Of a stretch of 64,000 nucleotides of DNA, positions 15,800-26,446 are shown in pieces; within the stretch, counting starts at the first letter, position 1, and each line of letters opens with the position of its first letter. The notes under the pieces are model-generated. The model worked only from the letters and a program-made list of their open reading frames with translations, was not told where the DNA came from and made no database searches. This DNA comes from Myxococcales bacterium (GTDB taxonomy: Bacteria > Myxococcota_A > Polyangia > Nannocystales > Nannocystaceae). Both the position numbers and the translations under genes were made by a program. Location: assembly GCA_020633335.1 (NCBI GenBank), contig JACKDU010000010.1:1-64000 (forward strand), given 5' to 3'.

Positions 15800-16606
15800 T
15801 CACTCGTCGCCGGGCTCGCGGCGGATGAGCCGACGCTCGACCCGCCCCTCCTCGCGCTCCTCCTCGAGGAGGAGCCGCGCGCCGCTCCCTTCGGGGAGCT
15901 CGCCCTCGGCCGGGAGCTCGAGCTTCTCCTCGAGGCGGATCTTGACCCGCCGCTGCCCCTGGCCGTCGTCCTCGACCTCGACCTCCGCGTGGCCGCGGAA
16001 GCCCTGGGCGGCGAGCTCGGCGAGGATCGCCTCGCGGGCCTCGGCGGCGCCGCGGCGATCGATGTCGACGTCGATGAAGCGGCCGAGGCGGCCGCCGAGG
16101 GTGCCGTGGACCGTCCCCTCGATCTCGGCGGCCTCGCACTCGGCGTCGGCCAGCGCCGGCGCGAGCTCGCGGACGTGGGCGAGCGCCTCGTCGGCGTCCT
16201 CGAGGTCGCCCCAGACGTCGAGGCGCACCTGGCCGAGCCCCTCGTCGTCGAGCATCACCCGGATCGACACGTTCTCGGCGGCGATCCGCTCCCGCAGCGC
16301 CTCGGTCATCGTGTGGAGCGCCGCCTCTTCGAGCGAGGCGGGGTCGGCCCGACACTCGACGCTCGCGCCGAAGGAGCGCTGGTAGTCGACCGGGAGGCGA
16401 CATGCCCCAACGGCCAGGGCCGCGCCGGCGATCGCCCAGCGGTGATCGCCGACGAAGGCCCAGAGGCCGCGGCGGCGCGGCGCGACGTGGCGGGCCGCGT
16501 GGCGGGCCATGATCGCCGCCTCGAGATCGGCCGGCGGCGGGCCGACCTCGGGCTCGCGGAGCCGGAAGAGGCGGCGCAGGAGCGTGCGTGGATCCTCAGA
16601 GGACAT
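15800..16606 (-). CDS. membrane-anchored partner of the ECF sigma factor (putative anti-sigma)
   Basis: The 268-residue protein has a charged cytoplasmic N-terminus (about 1-50), one hydrophobic segment (about 52-70, ending VGAC) and a large acidic periplasmic domain (about 85-245). The gene overlaps the end of the sigma gene by 11 bp, the usual position of an anti-sigma factor, though no zinc-binding HxxxCxxC signature is present. The periplasmic domain aligns by eye with the lipoprotein at 11258-11833 (LDVWGD, APALADAECEAAEIEG and the QGFRGHAEVEVEDD end). It may sense envelope state and hold or release the sigma factor. Confidence 0.7.
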   Translation of the reverse strand: MSSEDPRTLLRRLFRLREPEVGPPPADLEAAIMARHAARHVAPRRRGLWAFVGDHRWAIAGAALAVGACRLPVDYQRSFGASVECRADPASLEEAALHTMTEALRERIAAENVSIRVMLDDEGLGQVRLDVWGDLEDADEALAHVRELAPALADAECEAAEIEGTVHGTLGGRLGRFIDVDIDRRGAAEAREAILAELAAQGFRGHAEVEVEDDGQGQRRVKIRLEEKLELPAEGELPEGSGARLLLEEEREEGRVERRLIRREPGDE

Positions 16607-17186
16607 AGTCGGCGCCTCCCTTCTCGAGGGTGAGGGTGACGCGGGCGCGGAGCTCCTTGAGCGCCCGCGAGACCCGCTGCTTGACCGCGGCCTCGCTGAG
16701 GCCCATCACCTCGGCGATCTCGCGGTGACGGAGGCCGTCGGCGAAGCGGAGCGCGAGGAGCTCGCGGACCTCGGGCGGCTGGGCCTCGAGCTGCGAGGCG
16801 AGGTGCCCGAGGCGCTCGCGCTCGATCATCTCGCCGAGGGGATCGCCGTGGGCCGCCGGCAGGAGCTCGCCGAGCCCGTCGACCGCGACCGTCGGCCGCT
16901 GCCGCCGGACGTGATCGATGATCGCGTTGCGGGCGATCCGGAGGAGCCAGGCCCGGAGCGAGCCGCGGGCGGGATCGAAGTCGTCCAGGCGCTCGACCAG
17001 GGTGAAGAAGACCCGGGCCGTCAGATCGTCGGCGTCGGCCTGGGCGCGGATCCGCCGGCGGACGAAGCGGGCGACCTCGGGGTAGAGCTCGCGGTAGAGC
17101 GAGCGCATCGCCGCCGCGTCGCCCCGCTGAGCCGCGAGCGCGCGGCGGGCGAGGAGGGGATCGCGGACGGGCCAGGGGAGGGTCAT
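16596..17186 (-). CDS. ECF-type RNA polymerase sigma factor
   Basis: The 196-residue protein has sigma region 2 (about 25-95: RSLYRELYPEVARFVRRRI, DADDLTARVFFTLVERLDDFD, LRAWLLRIARNAIIDHVRR) and region 4 (about 130-185: LPPEVRELLALRF-like helix, then HREIAEVMGLSEAAVKQRVSRALKELR). That is the minimal ECF set without region 3, so it should direct RNA polymerase to an alternative promoter. It heads a two-gene operon with the membrane protein at 15800-16606. Its own promoter is not clear; a TAGTC-like patch lies upstream. Confidence 0.93.
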   Translation of the reverse strand: MTLPWPVRDPLLARRALAAQRGDAAAMRSLYRELYPEVARFVRRRIRAQADADDLTARVFFTLVERLDDFDPARGSLRAWLLRIARNAIIDHVRRQRPTVAVDGLGELLPAAHGDPLGEMIERERLGHLASQLEAQPPEVRELLALRFADGLRHREIAEVMGLSEAAVKQRVSRALKELRARVTLTLEKGGADYVL

Positions 17187-17322
17187 CGTCTCTGTGCGAC
17201 TACGATCGTCGGCGCCGAGGGTGACACGAAGCGGTCGTTTTTCTCCGGCGAGGGCGGAATTGGCCGTTCTGGCCCGTTCCCGCTCGTGCGCAGATGGCGC
17301 ACGGGCAGCCCTGGCGGCTGGG

Positions 17323-17664
17323 TCAGCGCGCGAGGCCAGAGGCGAGGAAGCCGAGGCAGGTCGAGAAGCCGACGATGCCGACGATCATCCCGCTGATCAT
17401 CAGGCTGGCGCCGCGGTTCTTGTTGGGGGTGGCGATCAGGATCACCAGGCCGCCGACCAGCGTCAGCGCGGCGTGGGCCACCGGCCCGAAGAAGGCGATC
17501 GCCACCGCGACCTCGTTGTCGAGCTTGGGGCCGAGGCTGATGACGAGGTACGCGGGGATCATGTAGAGCGCGAGGATCCCCAGGTTGATGAGGATCGTCC
17601 GCCCCATCCCCCGGAGGCCGCTGCTCGGCGGCGTGGGCGTGGGCGTGGGCGCCTGCGGGTTCAT
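17323..17664 (-). CDS. small membrane protein in the lipid-modification-like operon
   Basis: This 113-residue protein has a Pro/Thr-rich N-terminus and three hydrophobic helices (about 24-44, 52-76, 86-108), with NKNRGAS in a loop. No family is recognised. The start overlaps the stop of the radical SAM gene (ATGA) with AGGAGG just upstream, so it is the third gene of the operon 19819-17323. It may support the membrane-bound steps of that system. Confidence 0.75.
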   Translation of the reverse strand: MNPQAPTPTPTPPSSGLRGMGRTILINLGILALYMIPAYLVISLGPKLDNEVAVAIAFFGPVAHAALTLVGGLVILIATPNKNRGASLMISGMIVGIVGFSTCLGFLASGLAR

Positions 17665-19061
17665 CGGGCCTCCTGCGAGCGTCGGAGCGCGACCAGGCGC
17701 TCGCGCTGGGCGGCGCCGCGGTAGAAGAGGTTCATCGTCTCGAAGGGGTAGAGGCGGAGGTCGTCGCCGACGATGTGGACGCAGGAGCGCTTGATCGCGC
17801 GGACGTCGAAGTCGTGGGCGTCGATGAAGCGCATGATGATGACCCGGAAGAGATCCTCGTAGCCGAGCCCCGGCGCGTCAATCGTCGGCAGGCAGCAGAG
17901 GAGCTGGTGGAGCTCGGAGCGCGCGCCTTCGACCGTCGTGCCGGTGCTGAAGACCCGGAGGAGGCGCTCGCGGAGGCCCTCGTCGCCCTCGTAGGCGATC
18001 GAGTTGCCGCTCTCCAGGAGGTCGGCGGGGCGGATGAAGCGGGTCAGCGGCAGGAGCTCGGGGCCGCGGCGGAGCGCGTAGCCCATCACCAGCGCGTCCG
18101 GGTTGCAGGGGACCGGGATCAGGTCGTCGCCGGTGAAGATCCCCGACTGGTCGATGATCGCCCGGCGGACCGCGCTCATCGTCAGGCGATCGCGCGATGG
18201 ATCGAAGCCGTCGACGCGGCCGGCGATCTGGGTCGGCTGGAAGGTGATCCCGCGGACGCAGGGCTGCTGCCGCGCGAAGTCGATGAGCTCGCCGATCTCG
18301 CCGTCGTTGAGGCCGCGCTGGAGGGTGACCACCAGGGTGGTCGAGAGGCCGACCTCGTTCAGCCGCTCGATCGCCCGCAGGCGGCTCTCCCGGAGGTCGC
18401 GCCCGCGGAGGCGGAGGAGCGGCTCGGCCCGCAGGGAGTCGAACTGGAGGTAGACCTCGAAGCCCGGCGCGTACTCGGCGAGGCGCTCGGCGAAGCCGGG
18501 ATCCTGGGCGATCCGCAGGCCGTTGGTGTTGACCATGAGGTGGCGGATCGGCCGGCGCCGGGCGGCGTCGACGATCGCGAAGAAGTCGGGGTGGATCGTC
18601 GGCTCGCCCCCGGAGAGCTGGACGACGTCGGGCTCGCCCTCGGAGGCGACGACCGCGTCGAGCATCGCCTCGACCTCGGCGAGCGTGCGGTGGCGGCCGG
18701 CGCTCGGCGACGACTCGGCGTAGCAGGTCGGGCAGGTGAGGTTGCAGCGCTCGGTGATCTCGACGAGCGTGAGGCAGGAGTGCTGCTCGTGATCGGGGCA
18801 GAGGCCGCAGTCGTAGGGGCAGCCGCGCTCGGTCTGGGTGTGGAAGCGGCGGGGGAGGGTGCCGGGCTTGAGGAAGTCGCGGCAGCGCCGGTAGTAGTCG
18901 ATGTCGTCGGCGATCACGACGCGCTGCGGGCCGTGCTCGGGGCAGCGCTTGAGCATCACGACCTCGTCGCCCCAGAAGACGATCTTGGCGTCGACCCGCC
19001 GCAGGCAGATCGGGCAGAGGCTCAGGGTGAAGTCGTAGTAGGTGTACTCGCGGTCGGCCAT
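17661..19061 (-). CDS. radical SAM enzyme of the Tes/MJ0619-like family
   Basis: The 466-residue enzyme has the radical SAM motif Cys106-x3-Cys110-x2-Cys113 (ERCNLTCPTC) followed by LSGGEPT. N-terminal to it are extra Cys clusters (Cys16/19/40 and GCPYDCGLCPDHEQHSC at about 80-96), and there are CC and SCVH motifs in the C-terminal part. The GCPxxCGLCPxHxxHxCL block directly before the radical SAM motif is characteristic, in my recollection, of the family containing archaeal tetraether synthase (Tes), which joins lipid tails by C-C bonds between unactivated carbons. Bacterial members are suspected in membrane-spanning lipid formation. It overlaps the Lgt-like gene upstream by 40 bp and the small membrane gene downstream. 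A different C-H chemistry is possible. Confidence 0.82.
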   Translation of the reverse strand: MADREYTYYDFTLSLCPICLRRVDAKIVFWGDEVVMLKRCPEHGPQRVVIADDIDYYRRCRDFLKPGTLPRRFHTQTERGCPYDCGLCPDHEQHSCLTLVEITERCNLTCPTCYAESSPSAGRHRTLAEVEAMLDAVVASEGEPDVVQLSGGEPTIHPDFFAIVDAARRRPIRHLMVNTNGLRIAQDPGFAERLAEYAPGFEVYLQFDSLRAEPLLRLRGRDLRESRLRAIERLNEVGLSTTLVVTLQRGLNDGEIGELIDFARQQPCVRGITFQPTQIAGRVDGFDPSRDRLTMSAVRRAIIDQSGIFTGDDLIPVPCNPDALVMGYALRRGPELLPLTRFIRPADLLESGNSIAYEGDEGLRERLLRVFSTGTTVEGARSELHQLLCCLPTIDAPGLGYEDLFRVIIMRFIDAHDFDVRAIKRSCVHIVGDDLRLYPFETMNLFYRGAAQRERLVALRRSQEAR

Positions 19062-19819
19062 GGCTCGGGTTCGAGGAGCTCCCGCCTCGGGCGGAGGAGG
19101 ACCCGCCAGTAGTAGACCAGCCCGGCGACGCAGGCGAGCTGGATCGCCGTGAGGCCGGCGACGACGGCGTGGCCCGGCTTGAGGTGATCGACGCCGAGGC
19201 GGAGGGCGAGGTAGGCGGCGAGGAAGAGCTTGAAGCGGGCGCCGTCGCGCAGGCGGACGCGGGCCTCGAGGGCGGCGATCAGGGCCCAGATGCCGACGAG
19301 GGCGGCGATCTCGTAGAGCGCGGCCGGGTGGCGGGGGATCCCGTCGCCGACGTCGAGGGCGGTGAACGCCGTCGTCGGCAGGCCGTGGGTGCCGTCGGTG
19401 GTGCCGCTGAGGAAGCAGCCGATCCGCCCGAGGATCATCCCGAGGAGGATCGGCCTGACCATGAGGTCACCCGAGGAGCGGACGACGCCGAGGCGCCGCT
19501 TCGCCCACTCGACGACGACGAGGCCGCCTAGGAGCCCGCCGACGATCGTCTTGGCGGCGAAGAGGGCGACGAGGTCGCCGCCACCGAGGAGATCGGGGCG
19601 CTCGAGGATCCCGAGGAGGCGCGAGCCGACCAGCGCGCCGCCGGTCGCCGCGAGGAAGATCAGGATCCGCGCGTCGTCGGCGATCGTGTCTCCCTGGCGC
19701 GCGCGGAGGCGGAGGAAGTAGCGGAAGCCGATCGCGAAGGCGGCGATCTCGAGGATCGTGTGCCAGGGCGGAGTCAGGCCGCCGATCGTCGGCGGCAAGG
19801 CGAGCGCGGGCGCGACCAC
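19022..19819 (-). CDS. Lgt-like (prolipoprotein diacylglyceryl transferase family) membrane protein
   Basis: This 265-residue protein has about seven hydrophobic helices. GMILGRIGCFLSGTTDGTHGLPT corresponds to the Lgt signature region (GRIGNFINGE in classical Lgt), and GIPRHPAALYE matches the conserved RHPxQLYE motif. Late conserved residues differ (RLGVDHLKPG). Lgt transfers diacylglycerol from phosphatidylglycerol to lipoprotein Cys. As this divergent copy is first in an operon with a Tes-like radical SAM enzyme, I infer a role in lipid handling rather than standard lipoprotein maturation. GTG 19819 was chosen; the frame continues to 19885. It ends 40 bp inside the radical SAM gene. Confidence 0.78.
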   Translation of the reverse strand: MVAPALALPPTIGGLTPPWHTILEIAAFAIGFRYFLRLRARQGDTIADDARILIFLAATGGALVGSRLLGILERPDLLGGGDLVALFAAKTIVGGLLGGLVVVEWAKRRLGVVRSSGDLMVRPILLGMILGRIGCFLSGTTDGTHGLPTTAFTALDVGDGIPRHPAALYEIAALVGIWALIAALEARVRLRDGARFKLFLAAYLALRLGVDHLKPGHAVVAGLTAIQLACVAGLVYYWRVLLRPRRELLEPEPWPTASTPTTTSP

Positions 19820-19955
19820 GGCGCGAGGATAACCCCGCGTCTCGCCGGAGACCCGATCCGCGCTCGCGCTCCCGCGCCCGTCCACGGGCCCGAATGGCGC
19901 CTCTTTGTGGCCGAAGGGGGCTCCGCGGACGCTGACGTCCGCGCCCCGGGGCTGT

Positions 19956-19961
19956 TAGGAT
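19956..19961 (+). promoter_or_regulatory. -10 hexamer TAGGAT, leaderless-type (P450 gene)
   Basis: TAGGAT ends 8 bases before the P450 ATG. A CTGACG -35-like hexamer lies at 19932-19937, 18 bases upstream. The AGGA within the hexamer could instead serve as a Shine-Dalgarno, so the leaderless reading is not certain here. Confidence 0.4.
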
Positions 19962-19969
19962 GCGCGGCG

Positions 19970-21217
19970 ATGTCGACCGACGATCAGAGCCAAGAGGACT
20001 ACGGGCTCGCGGCCGCCGCCGCCGCCTACGATCCCTACCCGGCCTACGCGCGGATCCGCGAGGAGGCGCCGGTCCACTACAACCCGCTCTGGCAGGGCTG
20101 GATCGTCAGCCGCTACGCCGACGTCGCGGCCGCCTTCCGGCACCCCGGGCTCTCGGCCAACCGGATGGGGGCGTACTCGCGGGTCCTGCCGCCGCCGATG
20201 CTCGAGAAGGTCGCGCCGCTGATCCGCAACCTCGGCTCGTGGGTCCTGATGATGGATCCGCCGGGCCAGAGCCGGGTGCGCTCGCTCCTCGCCGGCGCCT
20301 TCACGCCGCGCTTCATCGAGGGGCTGCGCCCGCGGATCAGCGCGGCCGTCGATCGCCTCCTGGACGCGGTCGCCGGCCAGGCGTCGTTCGACGTGATCGA
20401 GTCGCTCGCCTATCCGCTGCCGGTCCAGGTGATCGGCGACATGCTCGGCCTCCCGCCGGAGGACGGCGAGCGCCTCAAGGGCTGGTCCGACGCCCTCGCC
20501 ACCTTCCTCGGGGTCGCCCGGATCGAGCCCCAGGTGGTCGCGGCGGCGGTCCGCGCGGTGGTCGAGATGGAGATGTACTTCACCCGGGTGATCGAGGCCC
20601 GGCGGCAGCAGCCGGGCGATGATCTGGTCTCGCTGATGGTCCAGGCCCACGACCAGGAGGGGCGCCTCAGCGATCAGGAGCTCCTCTCGAGCTGCGTGGC
20701 GATCCTCTTCGGCGGCCACGAGACCACCACGAATCTGATCGGCAACGCCGTCCACCTCCTCCTCAAGAACCCCGAGCAGCTCGCCCGCCTCCGCGCCGAT
20801 CCCTCGCTCATCGACACCGCGGTCGAGGAGGTGATGCGCTACGAGGCGCCGGTCCAGCGGATGGGGCGGGTCAGCGTCGCCGACGTCGAGCTCTCGGGGG
20901 CGACGATCCCGGCGGGCAACCGGGTCTATCTGGTGATGGCGGCGGCCAACCGCGATCCCGGGCAATTCGCCGACGCCGACGCCTTCGACGTCGGTCGCAA
21001 GGAGAACCGCCACCTCGCGCTCGGGATCGGCGTCCACTACTGCCTGGGGGCCGCCCTCGGGCGCCTCGAGGCGAAGATCGCCCTCACCGAGCTCCTCCGC
21101 CGCTTCCCGGGGCTCGCGCTCGATCCCGCCGAGGCGCCGGTGTGGATCGACAACATCACGATCCGCGGGCTCAAGAAGCTGCCGGTGCTCACCGGCGAGG
21201 CGGCGGCCGCCTCCTAG
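19970..21217 (+). CDS. cytochrome P450 (bacterial class I)
   Basis: The 415-residue soluble monooxygenase has the I-helix oxygen-activation motif FGGHETTTN, the K-helix ExxR (EEVMRYEAPVQR) and the heme loop GIGVHYCLGAALGRLE with ligand Cys358. The I-helix carries His-Glu rather than the usual Glu/Asp pair, still with ETTT. It would need ferredoxin and a reductase: no ferredoxin gene is adjacent, but a ferredoxin-NADP+ reductase-like gene is at 62887-63846. No biosynthetic cluster surrounds it, so the substrate is open. It is divergent from the Lgt-like operon. Confidence 0.95.
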   Translation: MSTDDQSQEDYGLAAAAAAYDPYPAYARIREEAPVHYNPLWQGWIVSRYADVAAAFRHPGLSANRMGAYSRVLPPPMLEKVAPLIRNLGSWVLMMDPPGQSRVRSLLAGAFTPRFIEGLRPRISAAVDRLLDAVAGQASFDVIESLAYPLPVQVIGDMLGLPPEDGERLKGWSDALATFLGVARIEPQVVAAAVRAVVEMEMYFTRVIEARRQQPGDDLVSLMVQAHDQEGRLSDQELLSSCVAILFGGHETTTNLIGNAVHLLLKNPEQLARLRADPSLIDTAVEEVMRYEAPVQRMGRVSVADVELSGATIPAGNRVYLVMAAANRDPGQFADADAFDVGRKENRHLALGIGVHYCLGAALGRLEAKIALTELLRRFPGLALDPAEAPVWIDNITIRGLKKLPVLTGEAAAAS

Positions 21218-21224
21218 CGGCGCC

Positions 21225-21258
21225 GCGGACCTCCTGGCCCTCGGGTCAGGAGGCCCGC
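21225..21258. terminator. GC hairpin between convergent P450 and SGNH genes
   Basis: A stem of about 15 bp (around CCTCCTG/CAGGAGG, with one mismatch and one wobble) and a three-base loop TCG fills the convergent gap. There is no T-run on either side, so termination may need Rho or be bidirectional stalling. Confidence 0.5.
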
Positions 21259-21272
21259 CGCGCCCAGACGCG

Positions 21273-22547
21273 CTACTCGTCGACCACCGAGGTGAAGAGG
21301 TCGGTGATCACCCCGTGGCCGGCGGGCGTCGGGTGGATGCAGGTGAGGTCGAAGAGGGTCTTCTGATCGGGGCCGCGGTAGCAGGGCGCCGTCGGGTCGT
21401 CGGCGTTGAAGCCGTGGCCGCAGAAGGTCTCGAGGAGGAAGATCATGTCGGTCTGGGTGTCGACCGCGATCTTCATGTACTCCTCGTTGAGGTAGATCAT
21501 CAGCGCCTTGAGCTCGTCGGGGTTCTCCCAGGGCTTGTCGAAGCCGCCGAGGCCGGCGGCCGGGCACGAGGTGACGTCGGCGGTCCCGTCGGTGAACTCG
21601 TAGACGTTGGCGAAGACCACGAAGATCCCGTTGGGGAACTTGTTCGGGTCGGAGACCATCCACTCGACCGCCTCGCGCATCTGCGTCAGGGTCGCCTCGA
21701 CGTCGGCGTAGACCTCGTCGAGCGCCTTGCCGTTGGCGCCGTCCTTGGCGATCCCGGCGAGGTCGTTGCCGCCCATCGTGATGATCACGAGGGTCCGCTT
21801 GTCCCACATGTCCTCGGGGAGGCAGTCGATGATCTGGTCGTTGTCCTTGATGAAGTCGTTGGTCTCCGCGCCCCACTTCGCGCAGCTCGCGAAGTCGCCG
21901 GACTCCTTCTGGAGGGCGACGCCGTCGATCGGGTTGGCCTGCTTCCAGAGCGGCGAGGGCGGGGTGAGGCCGAAGCGATCGACGAGCGCGTCGGCGAGCT
22001 GGGCGCGGTAGAAGTCCTGGGCGAGGGTCGGCGGGGTGCCGACGGTGACCGAGTCGCCGAGGAAGACCACCCGCTCGATGTCGGTGATCTCCTGGTGGTT
22101 GGTCCCCTTGCAGTGGGAGCCGATCACCGGCGCGTACTGGTCGTAGTCGATGATCAGCGCGCCCTGGTTGACGAAGTCCTGGAAGAGGCAATCGCTCGCC
22201 AGCTCGCCGCCGGTGGTGCCGCCCGTGGGATCCGTGGTGTTGCCGGTCACCGCGGTGGTGCCGGTGGTGTCGCTCGTGTTGCCGGTGGTCGAGCCCGTGG
22301 TGTCGCTGCTCGTCGAGCCAGCGCCGCTGGTGGAGCCGCTCGTCGAGCCGCTGGTGGCGCTATCGCTCGCCCCGCTCGCGCTGCCCGCCCCGCTGGTCGA
22401 TCCCGAGCCGCCCGAGCCGGTCTCGCTCGCGTTCGAGGTCTCGCTCTCGCCGGCGCTCGCCGATCCGCCGCCGGTGTCATCGCCGGCGCAGGCGGGGAGG
22501 ATGAAACAAGCGGTCAGTCCAAGGGGAGCCAGGTCACGGAATCGCAC
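21273..22547 (-). CDS. SGNH/GDSL hydrolase lipoprotein with Ser/Thr/Gly linker
   Basis: The 424-residue protein has a lipoprotein signal ending LPAC (Cys20), a low-complexity Ser/Thr/Gly linker of about 90 residues typical of Nannocystis-type surface lipoproteins, and an SGNH hydrolase domain (about 130-424). FLGDS (Ser about 165) is block I with the nucleophile, MGGND is block III, and CIHPTPAGH near the end supplies the catalytic His with an upstream acid in place of the usual DxxH. It would act as an esterase or lipase on extracellular or envelope substrates. Six or more Cys suggest disulfides. Confidence 0.85.
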   Translation of the reverse strand: MRFRDLAPLGLTACFILPACAGDDTGGGSASAGESETSNASETGSGGSGSTSGAGSASGASDSATSGSTSGSTSGAGSTSSDTTGSTTGNTSDTTGTTAVTGNTTDPTGGTTGGELASDCLFQDFVNQGALIIDYDQYAPVIGSHCKGTNHQEITDIERVVFLGDSVTVGTPPTLAQDFYRAQLADALVDRFGLTPPSPLWKQANPIDGVALQKESGDFASCAKWGAETNDFIKDNDQIIDCLPEDMWDKRTLVIITMGGNDLAGIAKDGANGKALDEVYADVEATLTQMREAVEWMVSDPNKFPNGIFVVFANVYEFTDGTADVTSCPAAGLGGFDKPWENPDELKALMIYLNEEYMKIAVDTQTDMIFLLETFCGHGFNADDPTAPCYRGPDQKTLFDLTCIHPTPAGHGVITDLFTSVVDE

Positions 22548-22809
22548 CGTTCCACGGTATCACGCGGGGCCGCCGGTCAATCCAAGAAGTGCCACGAGGG
22601 CGCCCCAGAAACGTCGTTTGAGGGCAAATGACCCCAGGTGGATCCACGCGGCGCGAGCGACATTGGGGGGCAGCGTAAGCGGCCCGGGGGCGCCGGCGTT
22701 AGATCGACGCGGGCCGGCCCTCGTTGCTCAGCCCCGCACCAGGGCCGACCTCGGCCCACGAACACCCACCCAGGACCAGCCCCCCTGGTACCCTGGACAC
22801 CGGAGTCCC

Positions 22810-26364
<3,555 letters not shown>

Positions 26365-26384
26365 GGCCGATCGGCGGAGGAGAG

Positions 26385-26420
26385 GGCGCCTCGCGGGAGC
26401 TCCGCGGGGCGCCTTCCTTT
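26385..26420 (+). terminator. intrinsic terminator of the VIT/VWA gene
   Basis: GGCGCC (26385-26390) pairs with GGCGCC (26408-26413) as the base of a stem of about 12 bp including CGCGG/CCGCG, followed by TTCCTTT. It lies just after the stop at 26364 in the convergent gap. Confidence 0.75.
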
Positions 26421-26446
26421 ATGTCCCTTGGGACATGGCGAGGGGC

